Of a stretch of DNA of 64,000 bases, positions 36,891 to 47,452 are shown piece by piece. This DNA is from Calycina herbarum. Lineage: Eukaryota; Ascomycota; Leotiomycetes; Helotiales; Pezizellaceae. Below the pieces are notes generated by a model. It was not told the origin of the DNA. It did no database searches and saw only the letters and a list, made by a program, of their open reading frames with translations. The position numbers and the translations under genes were made by a program. The stretch covers positions 186,001 to 250,000 of the forward strand of contig LLEY01000021.1 in NCBI GenBank assembly GCA_001414485.1. The letters are read 5' to 3'. Numbering within the stretch: position 1 is the first letter of the stretch; every line of letters starts with the position of its first letter.

Positions 36891-36988
36891 ATTATTTATT
36901 ATAGTTGATTAATCTGATATTAAAGTAGTAGAGTAGAGAGAAAGTACGCTACTCGGTAATATATACTACTTAGTAATAAACTATGTTA

Positions 36989-37835
36989 CTTGTATATTAA
37001 TTAGTAGCTACTAGGATAATAATCGTTAACTTAGTAGAATATACGTATTAGTTTAGTCTTTAGCCGAAGTTATAAGAGGAAAAGAAGTGTAACTATAGCT
37101 TCTTTTATAAAAACTTCAGCTGCTTTAAGAGTGTTTTTTACTAGTATTCTCTCTCTTACTTATTTATTCTTTATAGAAACTCGTTTCTCTATCTTAGAAA
37201 GTATTAAAGCTTTAGTCTCTATAGCTATATTAGTATCTAATACTTCTTCTTCTTCTTCGAGCCTACTAAGAAGTTAGTAAAAGAGAGGTAAAAAGAGAGG
37301 TAAGTGTTATAAATCACGGAATATAGTAAGTAGTTTAGACAGCGCTCTAATAGAATAAGGTATAATATCTAGAGAACAGAAGGTAATATAAGAGAGAATT
37401 AGTAATACGAAAGGTATTTAAGAGTTTTAGGATCTCACTATTATAAGACTGTTAGAAGTCACGTGCGGTTATATAACGTAATCGCCTATATCGTCTATAT
37501 CGCTCTGATCGTAAGCGATACGAACGATATAAGCGATATAAGCGATATACTTAGAGAACGAAGGTTCTATATAAGACTAGTACGTCTGCTATTAGATAGA
37601 AGCTTCGTACTTAACTTTAGTTATTAATCTTATTACTTTACTTTAATATCTTTAATATAAGTAACGAGTTTACCTCTAAGTAAATATAATATAATAGCTG
37701 TCTTCTTTACTTATATATTAACTATTAAACTCGATATCTTTATAAGTTAGATACTAGTTTCGTTATATACTACTTAGTTCTAGATTAACTTCTTATAAAC
37801 TAGATAAGTTAATAAGTTCTATTCTTAATTATATA
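36989..37835. other. RIP-altered spacer with an LTR-like segment
   Basis: AT-rich, CA/TG-poor. From 37450 (TGTTAGAAGTCACGTGCGG) a segment of about 200 bp has LTR-like features. These are a TG start, a TATATAAGAC box near 37573 and tandem 9-mers AGCGATATA (37532-37549) facing an imperfect inverted copy at 37487-37504. No matching end or target duplication was found. It may be a degraded solo LTR. Confidence 0.3.
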
Positions 37836-39675
37836 ACGTAGTTTATAAGCGAGTTAGACTTCTAAGCGAAATGAATTTTTTTTCTTAGTATTCTATAAAT
37901 TATTAAATATCTTACGATATAATTAATTAAATTAATTATACTACTTAGAATTAGAATCCTTATATATTTCTTCTTCTTTTTAATAAGTTCGTATATTATA
38001 GCTATATTTCCTATATAATCTATAGCGCTAGCGAGGTACTAGACTCGGGTTCGTATAATTACTATTTTCTACTAAAACTACTTATTCTTATAAAGTAATA
38101 TTACTTAGAGTTCTAAGATCTTATATATCTTAGAGAGTAAGTAATCCTTCTTCTTATAATCGACGCTTTTTTATATAACAACGCTAACTTAGTTGATTAT
38201 TTACTATATAAAGTATAGTATTCTTAGCGTGTAATAAAGCCGCCTTAGTAATTATATACTTTATACTCTTTATAAGCTAGTCTAGGCTATATAGAATCTA
38301 GGTCGGAGAACTATTCTAGTATTATAAGACCTTATTCTATATATATAACGTCTAAGAATAAGCCTCTATTATGTTATTTAGAGTCTTTAGTTCTTAAATA
38401 GCTAGGAGACTTGTCGAGGTAGATAGATATAATAGAGTTCTTAGTTATATTTCAAGCTATGAAATCATAGAATCTAGGTTATATAGTACTAATCTAGATC
38501 CTTAAAACTCTTCTCGAATGTTTAATTTAGTTATTATTATATAAAAGACAGTATAGAATATAGATAAGAAATCCTTCTTAGAAATATATATAATATATAG
38601 TTATATTAATTTCTTAAGTTTAATACTATATAGTCTTTTTAATACTTGAAAATATCTTATATTAAGTAGCTAGAGTTTATAAGAGGAATAAGCTAGTATA
38701 TAAAGAGTAATAATATTATTACTCTTATAAAAAAGCTTAAAATCGACTAAGTAGTAGCTTTTATAGCTATTAAGTATAAGAAGCTAGTAAATACTCTTCG
38801 TTTAAAGCTTTATATACTAATTAAAATAAATAATCTAATCTAGGCCTTGTCTATTTATTATCTAGCTATTTATAGTTATAGTAATTAGCTGTTTTTAGAC
38901 TAGAAGAAGAGATAATTCTTCTCTACTAAAATAATATATAGAGGTACTATAAAGCCGTATAACCTAATATCTTAAATTACTATTACCTATTCCCGGTTTC
39001 CTTACTATACTATATAAGACTAAGAAAGCCTTTTAGTACTTATAATAACTATTTCCGATATAATTTAGCTTATATAAAACCTAGTCTTATTAAAGTTATA
39101 AATATTCTCTTTCTAAATCCTATATTTATTAATTATATTTTATATAAGACGAAACCACGTGTTATACGTGTCTAGATCTTTGTATTAGACTCTTTAGTAA
39201 TTAATTCTTTAATTAAAACACGTCTTAAGTTCTAGTTATTATTATACGAAGTTCAAAGTCTAGTTCTTACTAATACGTTCTATACTCTACTCTAAGAGAA
39301 TATAATTTACTATATCTTTAATATAACGTATTTATAGAGGAAATAATCGAGAATCTAGGTTGAGAATATATTATATAATAACTCTTTCTTCGATCTTTAT
39401 AAGTTTTTAAGAATTAGTAATAGAATCTTATTATAATAATATTTCGTAAGTTCGATTAAGTAATATTATATAAAGCACTTTATAAATCCGTATAACCTTC
39501 TTAGCTTTTAAATATAAGCTTATATAAAGCGTATTTAATATAAGAGTTATATTAGACTCTATCTAATACTTAACTATTTTATTTATTAGAAAAAACCGCG
39601 TTTTAAAGAAGTTTATATAATACTAAGAAATTTTTTTTATTTCACTTAGGAGTCTAACTCGCTTATAAACTACGT
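37836..39675 (-). mobile_element. Second pogo/Fot-like transposon relic
   Basis: 1840 bp between TA dinucleotides (37834-37835, 39676-39677). Inverted termini start ACGTAGTTTATAAGCGAG on both sides and extend about 45 bp. The minus strand carries a degraded DDE transposase: NTWF..(I/L)..IINKYRI around 39.15 kb, IYNFNKTRF at about 39077-39110, NREWVIVI and later blocks to about 38.6 kb. The catalytic Asp codon of the DETGF box reads Asn, another G-to-A change. No functional frame remains. Confidence 0.85.
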
Positions 39676-39720
39676 TAATAGAAAAAAGAAATTAATAAAT
39701 TATAAATAAAGTATTAATTA

Positions 39721-39965
39721 TATTACGGCGCTGGTCCGTAACCTGGAAGGTCACGTGACAAGCACGTGACCTTAGGAACTACCTCGGTGATAAGAATATA
39801 TTAGATCTATAACAAGAGCTATAACGAGATTATAGCTTCTTATAGCTTCTTATAATTACTAAGCAACCTCTTTTCTCTAGGTATATAAACCGTGTTACTT
39901 TTATAGATAGAACTATAGCTTTAAATTCTCGAATTTATATATATATACTCTTATACCTTTACCTT
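39721..39965 (+). repeat. LTR-like segment with a perfect inverted repeat
   Basis: It starts TATTACGGCGCTGG (possibly TG changed to TA by RIP). It contains a perfect 11-base inverted repeat AAGGTCACGTG / CACGTGACCTT at 39747-39757 and 39763-39773 and a GGTATATAAACC box near 39878. TTGGTTATAGATC at its right edge could be a primer binding site. Only one copy is visible and the exact end is unclear. Confidence 0.35.
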
Positions 39966-40179
39966 TGGTTATAGATCGTAATAATAAGAAGAGAAGAGTT
40001 CTCTAAGTAGAAGGACTATTTAACTAAATCTAATAGTGCGAATTCTAATTTCCGAGGAATAACCGGGCTTATTCACTGAACTCAAATCTTTATACTATTA
40101 AAATAGAGTATTCTAAGTATCTACTTAATAAAGATCTATAAGAGAAGATAAAAGAAAGAAAAATTATATAAAAAGAATC

Positions 40180-40189
40180 AAAAAAAAAA
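40180..40189 (-). terminator. Pol III-type oligo-T tract downstream of tRNA-Phe
   Basis: Ten consecutive T on the minus strand, 35 bases past the tRNA 3' end. This is the kind of tract at which RNA polymerase III stops. Confidence 0.6.
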
Positions 40190-40224
40190 GTTCGATTAAC
40201 GATAGTTATCTAACGTTCGCAGAT

Positions 40225-40374
40225 TGCGGCTTCTGTGGCTACGTAGATGATTAGCTTAAGAAAGAAAGAAAGAAAGATAATTAGATATTACACTTACATC
40301 GAACACAGTGCCTCCAGATTTCATTTACTGGAGTTGACTTCAGTCTGGCGCTCTCCCAAGTGAGCTAAAGCCGC
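40225..40374 (-). tRNA. tRNA-Phe (GAA) with an anticodon-loop intron and an extra insertion in the T-loop
   Basis: The acceptor strands GCGGCTT and AAGCCGC pair perfectly. The D-arm is AGCTCACTTGGGAGAGC. The anticodon stem CCAGA/TCTGG encloses CTGAAG with anticodon GAA, and the T-arm is CTGTG TTCGATC CACAG. An 18-base intron follows position 37, usual for fungal tRNA-Phe. Between T59 and C60 of the T-loop lie 59 bases (40239-40297) that begin GTAAGTG and end ACGTAG. They carry a CTAAT branch-like word 16 bases from the end and a pyrimidine tract. Removal would restore a perfect tRNA-Phe. The insertion splits the internal B box, so this may be a dead gene. That it is spliced is inference. Confidence 0.8.
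40239..40297 (-). other. 59-bp GT-AG intron-like insertion inside the tRNA
   Basis: On the minus strand it shows a GTAAGTG donor, four to five TTTC repeats, TTAAGCTAATC (branch CTAAT) and a CTACGTAG end. Length and signals match the spliceosomal introns of the protein genes in this window. There is no flanking duplication. See the tRNA entry. Confidence 0.75.
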
Positions 40375-42148
40375 TTGGTTTTTGTTGGAGCAATGCTACT
40401 TATTTAAACCTAAAATGCGGATTTGAGAGTGGGGCAGCTTCCCACATTGGCCAAAGCTGCTTTGCCCCATAGCAGCTTCAATAAATACAACTAGGTAGAC
40501 TTGACAACTGTGATTAAGAGTAAGGTTTAGGTGCCCGGTTCTTTTCATTTCATTCATTTCCGGCTTTGTTGTTGAATGCAAAAAAGGGAAGGTGTCTCAA
40601 TTCCGGTGCGACCAAATACCTGTCAGAAAAAGCGTCAGTAAATACCAGATTCGTACCTGCCAATCTTGCTTGTTGTTCTAGCATTTTAGAACAATTTGGC
40701 TTGAGTGTTTGAAATCCTTTGGACAATATTTTAAATTGTCCCAGGTATTTAGGATAATTCCCTTGAATTGCTCTAGACAGTTGGAACAACGAGCTATATA
40801 GGCAGGTACGAACACTGCCGCTGTTTTTTTGGGAGAAATGGGCGGTGATGAATCTCTGGTTTCGCTTGATTATCAGGAGCTCGACTTGCGAAGTAATTGT
40901 CATGTAATAATAATGCTCCTAAGTCGAATGATGATGTGTAATATTGAGTCCCGAGAAGTGGTGGTGGTCTGTCAGCTGACCATAGGTACAGACAAACCTG
41001 ACTTGGGTTATGAGATTTGACAATAGCAGCAAGCACTCTAGATGTTTGATCTCTCGCAAAGTACTTACTATGTCAGTTATAATTATCTTATTCAAGACTG
41101 GAACTATTGTGCTATTCTGACATGCCCCTAGGAAGGACTAGCTGGGAATATAGCTCTCCTGTCGCTCATTTAAGAGTATGAGGATATACGTGTGAAGGTA
41201 CTCGAGCTTGCCGTGGACATTAGTAAATAGCTCGATATTCTAACTCAAATTACCAAGTAAGTTGGAACAATTGAACTTGATTGTTCTAAACACTTGGGTA
41301 ATAACCTAAATTGCTCCAAGTGTTTAGAATAATTACTTTCAATTATTCGAGAGCAACAAATAGGTTTATTTGCTGCCGCTTTTGTTGTCCATCGCGAGTT
41401 AAGGTAAGCTGACAGGATGCTGTGCGTCTGGGAGTACCACCGCATACAATGTATGCATTGCATTTATCCGTACTAGTTTAATAGTTTTGCAATTTCTGCA
41501 CTCAGGATAAATGTTGTCAATTAATTAGAGCAACGTTGTCGCATTCATTAGAATCACGCTCGCGGTAGACAAGGCTGACCGAGGCCCCAGCATGTAGAAC
41601 TCAACACAGACTTGTTTGAAACTTGTTTCAAGTTCTAATCTAGTTAATTAGCACTCTATGCATCTACTCATATTTTTCTTTTGGTTTTACGAGCTTTCTG
41701 CTTAGAGCTATTCCAGATGACGGGTTTTCATAGGGTCGCTAATTACTGCCACTTATCTTGTCTACCGGTAGACAAAAAAGTTGGCACCACAATTTGCGAC
41801 CGTACTAAAAACACTACGTAATAAATCAACAAGAAATACTCTTAAAAATATAACAAAAATACGAACAGATACACCAAGTCTCAATTCACCCCTACCTAGA
41901 GGCTTGAAATTTTCTATCTTGTTTGCTTCGAGTCATAGGCGTTGGTACTCGTAGATTGAAGTAATGGTGCCACTTATTTTAAGGTTACATAGATAGGTGC
42001 CTCAGGTGTCATTACCGACAAGGACGGCCGAGTCCTTGGTTGTGCCGAGACCTCGGCCTCGGCCCGAGATAGCTCACAACTTCGATGACGCTCCGCTGGC
42101 TCTCCGAGGGCCACAGTGCCTTCGGCTCGTAAGCCTCGTCTGGCTTAA
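40375..42148. other. Non-coding region with foldback repeats
   Basis: No supported gene. There are two diverged direct copies of a segment near 40700-40830 and 41280-41390 (TTTAG.ATAATT…TGCCGCT). The second contains a hairpin, 41280-41297 against 41316-41333, with one mismatch; the first holds GGACAAT/ATTGTCC at 40721-40741. A perfect 18-bp palindrome TTGTCTACCGGTAGACAA lies at 41758-41775. Open frames here encode only these repeats. Confidence 0.45.
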
Positions 42149-42177
42149 GGCACTGTGTTCGATCCACAGAAGCCGCA
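42149..42177 (+). pseudogene. tRNA-Phe 3' fragment
   Basis: GGCACTGTG followed by TTCGATCCACAGAAGCCGCA reproduces the variable loop, T-arm and 3' acceptor strand of the tRNA-Phe at 40.2-40.4 kb, here without the T-loop insertion. The 3' flank (ATCTGCGAACG, ACTATCGTTA, TTCGAAC, T5 and T6 runs) is also shared. Upstream there is no matching 5' half, although TCTGG and AGCTCAC words occur. An 11-base inverted repeat (CACAGTGCCTT / AAGGCACTGTG, 42111-42157) overlaps it. Confidence 0.7.
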
Positions 42178-43529
42178 CATCTGCGAACGATAGCCCACTA
42201 TCGTTATTCGAACCCTCTTTTTGCTTTTTTATTGGCTGTGGTTGTGGTGTTGTGGAAATGGCGGTCGGGAGTTAAGCGAGGCGAGAGTCTGGAGCGGGGG
42301 ATTACTTCGGCCTTTTTGGGGGGGGGTGAAGGAAGTAGTGTAAGTAAAGGATGGAGATTAGAGTTATTTTTCAATATAGAATTAGGTTGATATAAGTGTG
42401 TTGTGCTGTTGTGTCGACTGTTGTGTTGAAGTGACTTATTCTTGACGCGACCCGAGTTCTTTTTAACCACCACTCATATAAACTGATTTTAGCTGGTTTA
42501 AAAATGGACTCTCTTTCAGAGGGAGAGCTAAAAGAAGTTGTTGTAGCAGAGACTTCTATATGTTTCTATATGTTGTAAATTCCTTAGTGTTATACAAGAA
42601 GTAGGTGTCTAGTAGTCTACACCTCAACCAACTAAACACAACAGTCAAAGTAATACAAAGTAATTAATAAATAGCTCGTCAGTAGTAATTTGTCATCTTC
42701 TGTTTTCGCTACCTAGTTTATAGTTAGTTCCCCTCGCCTCTGCGTCGAGTGATTAACAATCAACCTTTTTCCTACGCTTCTCGGGTAGTACAGGCAAGTA
42801 AATTCCATCTGAAGCAGAAGTAGCCAAAAAGACTGAGATGATCATCAAGCGGTAACATCTAAATCGCAACAAATCAAATCATTTCTCAACCCACTAAAAT
42901 AAACTTGTTTACAATCAAGGCTGAGAGGCACTAGGTGAGAATAAGTATAGAGCGAGAGTTTACAACACGACAAAGCGTAATAAAAATAGACAAAACCGTA
43001 TCGTGCAAAGTAGAAAGTCCAAGCTAGAAAAGAATTCCATAGAGCTTATCGAAGAAGGTGTATATCAAGTCTAAGCTTACTTTTATAAAGAATTGTTGAG
43101 TTGAAACGAGAGTAGAACGGGCCTCTCTACTCACATCGGTCTATGATTCTGAGGTCACTCAGAGGGATACAACCTTACTACTCTTAGAAAGGACGTAAAG
43201 ACTATCCTTTAAGATTACTGCATGAAGAGGCGAGACGCGGCTCGTATTGGAAGGGCAAAAAGATGGCATTATCTATTTTTGGACTATGCTACATGGAAGT
43301 AGCCAGTTTAAAGACCGAAGGACTTCCAAGTAAACCCCGGGTATTTCCCAGGGCGTTCTGGGTTACTCAGTGACCACCAAATCCCCGAAGCCAGCCATTG
43401 TTTTTACAGATGTGCCAAACTGGAAGGCCCGCTGTGAGCCGCTCCTGCCACCCAACTCCAGCATTAATCTGCAACCACATGCCCGGCGTCAAAAGCTAAA
43501 CGCCTGTTGTACAAAGTATGCATCACCGC
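42178..43529. other. Intergenic region downstream of RPN11
   Basis: A GC-rich patch to about 42.3 kb is followed by ordinary AT-rich intergenic DNA. It contains the putative 3' untranslated region of RPN11 (below 43530). No gene is supported. The open frames at 41997-42275 and 42204-42473 oppose each other and look random. Confidence 0.5.
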
Positions 43530-44674
43530 TCACAATTCCTCCTCCACATCCATCGCATCTCCATTCGAATGCCCATTCGCCCCAGATTTCTCCTTTGGTG
43601 CCGAAGCCTCTTTGTCAATCATCTGCCTCGACACGGAAACAATGTTGTCCTCAATCAATTGCTGTCCAACATCCTCCAGGTGCTTCTTTGGATCCACCTT
43701 TCCGACATATCTCGTCTTCAATTGATCCTTGGTCAATTCCGTCTCCTCCTTCACTCTCTTCTCGTATCCTTCTGACAATCCAACGAGCTTTTGTAAACGT
43801 TCGGTATTTCGGTCCGCCTCGATTCGGAAATCGTCCATTTGTAAACCCTCTGTCCAGACGTGCTTGTGCAAGTTCATCAACATATTCTCTTCGAGTGCCG
43901 TCTTTCGGTAGTTGATTCCGATGCTGTAGTAATGTCTGTTGAGACCGTGTATAAGTGCTTGGATGGATGGTTTGTTTAGGTGACCCAAATTCGATGTGCT
44001 CTGGCGGGGTTCTTGTCCGAGCATTAGGGATTGTGGGTTGATGAGTCGGAAGGCATCGATAACGACTTTACCCTTGACGGATTGGATGGGATCGACTACG
44101 ACTGCGACCGCTCGAGGGGTAAGTTGTTCGAAGGATTGTTGTGTGTTGATATCGACGGAGGAAAGCCAGCAGCCGAATCCAGGATGTGAATGGTACCAGC
44201 CAACGACTGTTTCTGGTCTATTGAAATGAGGTGTGAGTATTGTAGATGGAGAGGGGGCAGATAATGCTTACCGCCCTGTCTGCCGTAACATATCCATCAT
44301 CTTGGTCTGGAAAACAGGATCCACGGCCTCGACACTGACACCAGTACCACTTTGTGGCATGGCAAATACGTCTACCACCCGTACTGTGAAGTCGTCCACG
44401 AATTCTCCCAGCATCAGACCCATAACCTCCATTGGTACACCAGCTCTGCCGTGTCGCAACATCTTCAAGAGCGCAAGAGATGAGATGTAGACGGTTTCCG
44501 AGTTATCGATTAGGTTGGTATTGTCCTGGAAATTTCAAAATTAGTTACTTGATCTGCGAATAGTTCCTGCAACGATAGACTTGGGAATGAATAGCTTACA
44601 GATCCGGGGGCGGCACTGTTGAGCCCTCCCATTCCGCCAGCTGCTGAGGCCAGCATTCTGTTTAATCTGTCCAT
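43530..44674 (-). CDS. rpn11: 26S proteasome lid subunit Rpn11 (JAMM deubiquitinase), 3 exons
   Basis: The exons are 44600-44674, 44272-44525 and 43530-44217, with introns of 74 and 54 bp (GTAAGC donors), giving 338 aa. The product is the zinc metalloprotease of the proteasome lid that removes ubiquitin chains from substrates. The MPN+ domain starts [20 protein letters not shown] and [15 protein letters not shown]. The JAMM zinc site is complete: an upstream Glu in [10 protein letters not shown] and H-S-H-P-x7-S-x2-D in [17 protein letters not shown]. The C-terminal half ([25 protein letters not shown]) is the helical part that docks in the lid. The acidic tail ends DAMDVEEEL. It diverges from RPD3. 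The gene is intact. Confidence 0.97.
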
Positions 44675-45312
44675 CTCGAGGTTTGTGTGATATTATTTGG
44701 GCAGAGGATTGAGATGGTGGGATGGGTATCAAGTGATGGTGTTGTTGTTCGAGTTGTTGCCCAAAATTGTTGTTGCTGGGCTCTTTTGACAGTGATGAAG
44801 GATGAAGCTAATGAGTAGGTTCAGGCAAGCTTCAGACGCGTTGACCATGGGAGCCTCAGGTTATAACTCAGCCTCGTGCTAAATTGGGGAAGCAGCAACC
44901 ACGGATCTCTGACTTAAAAGGAGGAGAAAAAGGAGGAGAAAAATGAGTAAAAAAACATTAACATTCAATTACTCATACTAGTGTTTAATCACCTAGTTGG
45001 CTAAGCCAACGGATAAAAAGGTATAAAAAGGTGGCGTTCAATAGTACTTTCTAGAGGGAGGCAATATACCCGTGCCGCCTTTAGACTTTAGCGTTTGGTA
45101 GCCTTGCGCTGAACTGGGTGGGTCCCGCCATCTCTTAAGCTCTCTGAATAACTCAACACCTTCTGACCTACAACAACACCAACCCTTCTTTCTGCCACAT
45201 TCGACCTTGTGATGTTCTGAACACCAAGTTAGATATCTCCACCTTAGGAACTCTACATTCCGTCAATTTTACAACCTATTCTAGCACTGGGTACAAACTG
45301 AAGCAACTTGCG
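44675..45312. promoter_or_regulatory. Shared promoter region of RPN11 and RPD3
   Basis: 638 bp between the two divergent start codons. It contains purine-rich AAGGAGGAGAAAA repeats at 44919-44942 and a doubled GGTATAAAAAGG-like TATA word near 45015-45033. No proteasome control element could be assigned. Confidence 0.5.
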
Positions 45313-47452
45313 ATGACTTCTTTCGCACCTATCGACCCTGTAAAGGCCAATGGGCCCAGCAACAAGAAGAGAGTCGCATACTTCTACGATTCAGATGTCG
45401 GAAATTATGCCTATGTGGCTGGGCACCCTATGAAGCCTCATAGAATAAGACTGGCGCATAGTCTGATTATGAACTATGGAGTTTACCAGAAGATGGAAAT
45501 CTATGTATGCGAAAACCCAGAACCCCTCTCCATAGCCCCCCCCCTTCTCTAGATTCTCTCCCCGTTGTTCCCCCTCAGCTTCAGCTTCCTTAGAATCCTC
45601 CTATTGGACATCTGCTAACTCTTTACACAGCGCGCAAAACCTGCTACCCGCCATGAGATGACCCAATTCCACACTGACGAGTACATCGACTTCCTACAAA
45701 AGGTTACCCCAGACAATATGGATTCGTTTTCCAAAGAGCAGTCGAAATATAACGTCGGAGATGATTGCCCGGTCTTCGACGGCCTGTTCGAGTTCTGCGG
45801 GATCAGTGCTGGTGGAAGTATGGAGGGTGCTGCCAGACTAAACCGGGGCAAATGCGACATTGCCATCAATTGGGCTGGTGGTCTTCATCACGCGAAAAAG
45901 AGCGAGGCTTCCGGATTCTGTTATGTCAACGGTAAGCTTCATGGTCTCACCATGGGAATTTTTCTAATTTTGTTTCTCAGATATCGTTCTCGGCATCATT
46001 GAACTGTTGCGATTCAAGAAGCGTGTTCTCTACATCGACATTGACGTTCATCACGGCGATGGAGTCGAGGAAGCGTTCTATACCACTGATCGTGTCATGA
46101 CTGTATCGTTTCACAAGTACGGGGAATACTTTCCTGGTACTGGTGAACTTCGAGATATCGGTGTCAGCCAGGGCAAGAATTACGCTGTCAACTTTCCTCT
46201 CCGAGACGGAATTAACGATGAAACTTATAAATCCATCTTTGAGCCAGTTATCCAGAGTGTGATGGATTATTACCAACCCGAGGCGATTGTTCTACAATGT
46301 GGTGGTGACAGTTTGTCTGGTGATCGTCTCGGTTGCTTCAATCTGAGTATGAGAGGTCACGCAAATTGTGTTCAATTCGTTAAAAGCTTCGGTATGCCCA
46401 CACTCGTCCTTGGAGGGGGTGGTTATACGATGCGAAATGTTGCGCGTACCTGGGCATTTGAGACGGGTATTCTCGTTGGTCAAGAAATGACCCCAACGCT
46501 TCCATACAACGAATACTACGAGGTAAGTTTTGATTTATTAAATTCTTGAAATGGAAATGCTGACGATCCAAAGTACTATGGCCCGGATTACGAGCTTGAT
46601 GTTCGTTCATCCAATATGGAGAACGCCAATTCAAAAGACTACCTAGAAAAGATCAAGATCCAAGTCATTGAGAATCTCAAGAAAACCGCACATGCGCCAT
46701 CAGTTCAAATGACCGATGTCCCTCGCACTACCCTTACAGGCGTCGCGGACAATGACGACGATGAGCTCGATGATGCGGATGAGGACGATAATAAAGATAC
46801 TCGTCACACACAACGACGATGGGATGAGCGCATCACCCGAGATGATGAATTCGATGAGAGTGAAGACGAGGAAGAAAACCGAGCAAATGGTGTCAGTGTT
46901 CAACCTGGAAAGGTCAAGCGACGCAACATTATGGATTATCAAAATCCCAACGCCGTCGCATCAGATGTTGAGATGGACAGTGGAGTCGCGACTCCGGAGA
47001 TCCCGCCGAATGGCGTCGATGATGTTGTCACCGCCATGGCCATTGAAGCAAATGCTGAGGTTAACGCAGAATTGATGGAACAGAAGTCACTTGAGCCTAT
47101 CGTAAATGGCGAAGTTGGACCATCTAATGCGCCTTCGAAAGCAGATTCGCCAAAACCAACTACCGTTGACCAGGATGGAGATGTTGAGATGAACACAGAT
47201 GCACCAGAAGAGCCAGCACCTGTTCCTCAAGTTGAGGCGGCACCATCACCCGCTCCTGTACCAACGCCTCTTTCACCGAGACCTTCACCGAAAGCTGCCA
47301 CACCTCCCGTTGAAGAGACCCCCAAGCCGACAGAATCAACAGAAGTAAAGCAAGAAGTTGCGCCTGAAGCAGAGGGAAAGGAAAAAGCGCCAGAGAAGGA
47401 AGCTGTTCCAGAGGCAACCGCCCCCGAGACGGCCATGCAAACGGATCCATGA
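45313..47452 (+). CDS. rpd3: Class I histone deacetylase Rpd3/HDAC1, 4 exons
   Basis: The exons are 45313-45504, 45631-45931, 45981-46522 and 46574-47452, with introns of 126, 49 and 51 bp, giving 637 aa. It removes acetyl groups from histone tails in Rpd3/Sin3-type co-repressor complexes in the nucleus. The catalytic domain begins [20 protein letters not shown]. The active site has the His pair in [19 protein letters not shown] and zinc ligands in [15 protein letters not shown]. It also has [19 protein letters not shown] and the transition-state Tyr in [17 protein letters not shown]. After [17 protein letters not shown] comes a ~230-residue acidic then Pro/Ala/Glu-rich tail, probably disordered, of the kind seen in filamentous ascomycetes. 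The gene is intact. Confidence 0.97.

Larger units (their letters stand above)
23920..36986 (+). mobile_element. pogo/Fot-like DNA transposon relic (outer element)
   Basis: The element is bounded by TA duplications (23918-23919, 36987-36988). Terminal inverted repeats of about 63 bp start ACGTAGTTTATCACCGAG on the left and, reverse-complemented, ACATAGTTTATTAC on the right. The left repeat contains a doubled ATCACCGAGTAGCG unit. Without the LINE insertion the element would be about 1.9 kb, a normal Fot/pogo size. All reading frames are destroyed by stops of RIP type. Sequence from 25247 to 36467 is a later insertion. Confidence 0.85.

Noticed and set aside
40396..41463. Minus ORFs with a repeated NY.K.L.QF.(I/L)L-like peptide
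   Set aside because: The peptide similarity comes from two copies of a non-coding foldback repeat, not from a gene family.
42001..42148. Possible complete tRNA upstream of the 42.15 kb fragment
   Set aside because: AGCTCAC and TCTGG words exist but no 5' acceptor strand pairs with AAGCCGC; only the 3' part is defensible.
43370..44490. Plus-strand open frames over the RPN11 locus
   Set aside because: They are antisense shadows of the conserved RPN11 exons and carry no own motif.
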